From an uncultured Eubacterium sp. (GTDB lineage Bacteria > Bacillota > Clostridia > Lachnospirales > Lachnospiraceae), in assembly GCA_934316845.1 (NCBI GenBank), contig CAKRDZ010000004.1, positions 1 through 64,000 on the forward strand: a stretch of DNA of 64,000 nucleotides, read 5' to 3'. The position numbers and the translations under genes are program-made. Position 1 is the stretch's first letter, and each line of letters begins with the position of its first letter. Positions 61,320 to 64,000 of this stretch are shown piece by piece. A model generated the notes under the pieces. That model was not told the DNA's origin and did not search any database. It saw nothing but the letters and a program-made list of their open reading frames with translations.

Positions 61320-62459
61320 TTATCTTCTACTCTTCTTTTCCTTTACAACAAGCGCCGTCGTCAGCAATACAACCGCGAACAATACCTGAATTCCACAGTA
61401 CATCCATATATCCGGGCATGTTTCTTTCGATATTCCTGCGTCAATCCGTTCCGCTGCAAGAATATACCAGTATGCCGGAAGAAAATGTGCCGCTGTTTTA
61501 ACTCCATCTCCCAGAAATGAAAGAGGAACAAATATCCCACACAGGAACGACATGGCAAGAGACACCACATTGGAGATCATATTGATGCTTTCTATTTTCG
61601 TTGCCAGCTGGCTGATCAAAAATACCAGACTCAATGTAACAAGCAAAAAAGCGATTTCATTGACAATATACATTCCGCCTTTTGCGGTAAACCAAAGTTC
61701 TCTCCTCATGGCAAATACAACGATTAAATGCAATGCTGTGCTCACCAAACCGGCAATGATAAATGAAACATACAATTCCCGGTATATTTTCATTTTCGGA
61801 TACGAGGAACATGCCATCCTTTCCGAAATTTCCTTTTTTCGGAAAATCATCAAAATTGGTGTCAGCGTACTGATAAAAATTGCCAGAAAAAGGTAAGGAA
61901 CATAGGCAAATAAGTAATATGCCGCATCGTGTGTCATCCCTCCGTTTTGAGATGTCATCTCCACTTCTGGTTCCTTTTCCACCGACTGCATCGTCTTCTG
62001 CAAGGCCTCCGAGGCATTCATTCCACCGATAAGATACCCTCGCAGCAGGGAAACAAATCCCTGGATGCTTTGTTCCATGATAGTTCCATACATTGTACCC
62101 GGAATGGTTTTTACCGTAATCTGTTTCTCTCCCTCCGCCATCGTTTTGCCAAACGCTTTCGGGATACGAACTACACAAGTCAGACTGCGGTTATACATTT
62201 TTTCCTGGATAACCTCCTCTTCGTCTTCGACTTCTACCCACTCATTTTCTTTTTTAAGAAAGTCGGTAAGTCCCCTGCTGATCTCGGACCGGTCCTCATC
62301 AAATACACAGAACGATATTTTCTGATTTTCATAACTCTTTTCTGAATTTCCTCCCTGCAAAGACATCGCGATTGCAATAGAAAAGAAAATTCCGAGATAC
62401 ATAAAAATATATCCACGTTTCTTTTTTAAAATTTTAAAAAAACAAACCAGTATTCTCAT
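61320..62459 (-). CDS. ABC-2 type exporter permease (second)
   Basis: A 379-residue permease of the ABC-2 (YhgE/NatB-like) type. One N-terminal helix, a large extracytoplasmic domain (about 40-175), and five C-terminal helices (FISTLTPILMIFRK, LCGIFVPLSFLGDG) are seen. It overlaps the first permease gene by 4 bp (ATGA). The two permeases and the ATPase form one exporter for a drug, lipid or peptide of unknown identity. Confidence 0.85.
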   Translation of the reverse strand: MRILVCFFKILKKKRGYIFMYLGIFFSIAIAMSLQGGNSEKSYENQKISFCVFDEDRSEISRGLTDFLKKENEWVEVEDEEEVIQEKMYNRSLTCVVRIPKAFGKTMAEGEKQITVKTIPGTMYGTIMEQSIQGFVSLLRGYLIGGMNASEALQKTMQSVEKEPEVEMTSQNGGMTHDAAYYLFAYVPYLFLAIFISTLTPILMIFRKKEISERMACSSYPKMKIYRELYVSFIIAGLVSTALHLIVVFAMRRELWFTAKGGMYIVNEIAFLLVTLSLVFLISQLATKIESINMISNVVSLAMSFLCGIFVPLSFLGDGVKTAAHFLPAYWYILAAERIDAGISKETCPDIWMYCGIQVLFAVVLLTTALVVKEKKSRR

Positions 62460-63574
62460 TTTCTCTTTCCTCCTTTGCTAAGCCAAATGCTGATTCCCAG
62501 CAACACTACCGACAAAATCAGTAAACTCGCTATATTTTCCCAATATCTGGGAACTAAATCCATGTTTAATGCATAGAACGAATCGACGATCAAACTCGCC
62601 GGACTAATCACATTAAAAAACGGAATGTGCTGCTGCATAAATGCCCGGATTCCACTGATCATAAGGTCTGCAAAAAAGCACAAACCAAGAGAAACACCAA
62701 CCAGTGTACCTGTTTTGGCTTCGATCGACAACCGAGTGGAACCGATACACAATCCCATCGTATTTCCAAAGCTGGTTCCGACAAACAAAAGCAAAACAAC
62801 ATATCCATAGTGTCCACCGATATTGATTTTCAAGATTCCTGTCATGTACACAAGAACAAGACATGCCAGGGCAAACTGAATCAATTCCACCGCTGCAAAT
62901 TCACTTAAAATCTCTACAATTTTAGACACCGGTGCCACCGATTTACGCCTTCCAAGTTCGGAAGTGTAAGGCTGTATATTGTGTATCGTATTACACCCCG
63001 AGAAAGATGCAAAAAGGCAGGTCATCGCAAAAATAGCATAAAAATAATTTACGACATTATCCGGATTGGAGCCACCCATTGCCTCTTCTTTGACTGCGCT
63101 CTTCTGCGTTTGAATGGTCTGTATTACCTCCTGAAGTTTCTCCGGATGCCGGCTTCCTACCTCCATCAGCAATGTCTTATTTTGCTCATACTGCTTTGAG
63201 ATCATCTGCAGTATCGTCTGCTCCATCCCGGTTTCTTTCACTTTTAACCGCAGCGATGAATCCGTATAATAAATGCCTTTGATATCGCCATTTTCCAATG
63301 CCTTGCCGGCTTCTTCGGCAGTCATTTTCTGAACCTTTAAGAGAGCCTCATCTCCTTTTGATAATTCCTCAAACATCACAGATGCCGCCGCATTTTCCTG
63401 TTCTGCCACGATGGCAACCGGGATATTTCCCGCCTTCTCTGTCGTCTCAAAAATATTGCTGAATGCCAGATACATAAACGTACACAAAGCAATTGGGAAT
63501 AACAGCGTCCAAAAAATCAACTCTTTTACGCGGAAAATAATCTTACATTGATATGTAAATAATCGTAAAAACAT
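62456..63574 (-). CDS. ABC-2 type exporter permease (first)
   Basis: A 372-residue permease with the same layout as its neighbour: N-terminal helix, an extracytoplasmic domain (about 45-165, with a glutamine- and lysine-rich helix), then five helices including ASFSGCNTIHNI and GTSFGNTMGLCIGS. AGGAGG precedes the ATG. It lies 11 bp after the ATPase stop. Confidence 0.85.
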   Translation of the reverse strand: MFLRLFTYQCKIIFRVKELIFWTLLFPIALCTFMYLAFSNIFETTEKAGNIPVAIVAEQENAAASVMFEELSKGDEALLKVQKMTAEEAGKALENGDIKGIYYTDSSLRLKVKETGMEQTILQMISKQYEQNKTLLMEVGSRHPEKLQEVIQTIQTQKSAVKEEAMGGSNPDNVVNYFYAIFAMTCLFASFSGCNTIHNIQPYTSELGRRKSVAPVSKIVEILSEFAAVELIQFALACLVLVYMTGILKINIGGHYGYVVLLLFVGTSFGNTMGLCIGSTRLSIEAKTGTLVGVSLGLCFFADLMISGIRAFMQQHIPFFNVISPASLIVDSFYALNMDLVPRYWENIASLLILSVVLLGISIWLSKGGKRK

Positions 63575-63585
63575 GTCCCCACCTC

Positions 63586-64000
63586 CTAATCACGCAGTTC
63601 TTTTCCGGTAATTTCCAAAAATACATCGTTTAATGTCGGAAGTTCACTATAAATTTTGCCATATTTCACCTGGTTTTCCTGAAGGCATTTTAATACGTTG
63701 ATCAAGTTATCATTTCCTCCATCAAAGCACAGTTTAAGAATCGACTCCTCGTAAGCGTCTTCATACACATGCGGCAGCTCCGCAAAGACACTACGCTGTT
63801 CCGGTTCTAATTTCGGAATTTCCACCTGTATTGTTTCTTTATTCTGGATCATCGCCTTCAACTCATTTGGCGTTCCGGAAGCAATCGCTTTTCCATGATC
63901 CATGATAACGATCCGCTCACAAAGGCTCTCCACTTCTTCCATATAATGGGAAGTATAGACAATCGTTGCGCCCTCTTCATTTAACTTGCGTATTCCCTCT
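63586..64000 (-). CDS. ABC exporter ATP-binding protein (partial, cut by window edge)
   Basis: The C-terminal ~137 residues of an ABC ATPase, open to the window end. Visible is the end of the nucleotide-binding domain with the H-loop (VYTSHYMEEVESLCERIVIMDHG) and a C-terminal accessory domain, as in bacitracin/daunorubicin-type ATPases. Walker A and signature motifs lie outside the window. It powers the two permeases encoded downstream. Confidence 0.88.
   Translation of the reverse strand, partial: EGIRKLNEEGATIVYTSHYMEEVESLCERIVIMDHGKAIASGTPNELKAMIQNKETIQVEIPKLEPEQRSVFAELPHVYEDAYEESILKLCFDGGNDNLINVLKCLQENQVKYGKIYSELPTLNDVFLEITGKELRD

Noticed and set aside
1..64000. CRISPR array, prophage, rRNA operon or complete insertion sequence
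   Set aside because: No regularly spaced direct repeats, phage structural genes, rRNA sequence or transposase/integrase gene was seen; the dispersed hairpin repeats carry no protein.

Overview
The window is chromosomal DNA of an anaerobic, spore-forming, butyrate-producing Firmicute, most likely a member of the Lachnospiraceae. The evidence is a complete acetyl-CoA to butyrate pathway ending in butyryl-CoA:acetate CoA-transferase, the spore coat ATPase SpoIVA, an oxygen-sensitive class III ribonucleotide reductase, a Trp T-box leader, strong AGGAGG ribosome sites and A+T-rich intergenic DNA. I cannot fix the genus. Almost all genes lie on the minus strand.

Layout. 0-6 kb is accessory: a MntA/HepT pair, hemerythrin, a decayed DUF3791/DUF3990/DUF1016 cassette, a GNAT enzyme, a NYN/PIN-like protein and a secreted repeat protein. 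6-18 kb holds lacZ, a Zn/Cd efflux operon with its ArsR-type regulator, a DUF4867 protein, a secreted GH5 glycanase, a LysR regulator, a GDSL hydrolase, a polysaccharide deacetylase and a glycosyltransferase. 18-26 kb is the butyrate locus: coaD-thl-crt-hbd-bcd-etfB-etfA, with the terminal CoA-transferase gene but divergent. 26-35 kb has spoIVA, a 2042-residue leucine-rich-repeat/Ig-like surface protein and a trigger-factor-like lipoprotein. 35.5-42.3 kb is the trp operon (trpEGDCFBA) under a tryptophan T-box. 42.4-43.1 kb is an operon of small membrane peptides with a palindromic operator, followed by tRNA-Ser(CGA). 43.3-50.3 kb is a competence locus (comEA, two-component pair, GerMN lipoprotein, comEC, holA). 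50.3-55.4 kb has a YdcZ-type transporter and aroB-yraN-der-plsY-gpsA. 55.5-60.2 kb is a nucleotide operon (nrdD-nrdG-dut-pap) under NrdR-like boxes. 60.5-64 kb has two small membrane proteins and an ABC-2 exporter cut by the window edge.

Three things stand out. First, a family of hairpin-forming repeats shares the end GTAACTATTCAG and its inverted copy; I find two long copies, one mid-length copy, one 41-bp copy and two fragments, and two of them sit in the predicted 5' leaders of but and of the giant surface-protein gene. Second, spoIVA, lacZ and the YdcZ-type transporter gene share an arrangement: an upstream RNA arm complementary to the ribosome site or start codon lies at or before the gene's own promoter. 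Read-through RNA would fold shut, while RNA from the gene's own promoter would stay open. Third, a compact cluster of about 50-residue membrane peptides is preceded by a perfect 9-bp inverted repeat next to its promoter. All three are inferences from the sequence and none has been tested.
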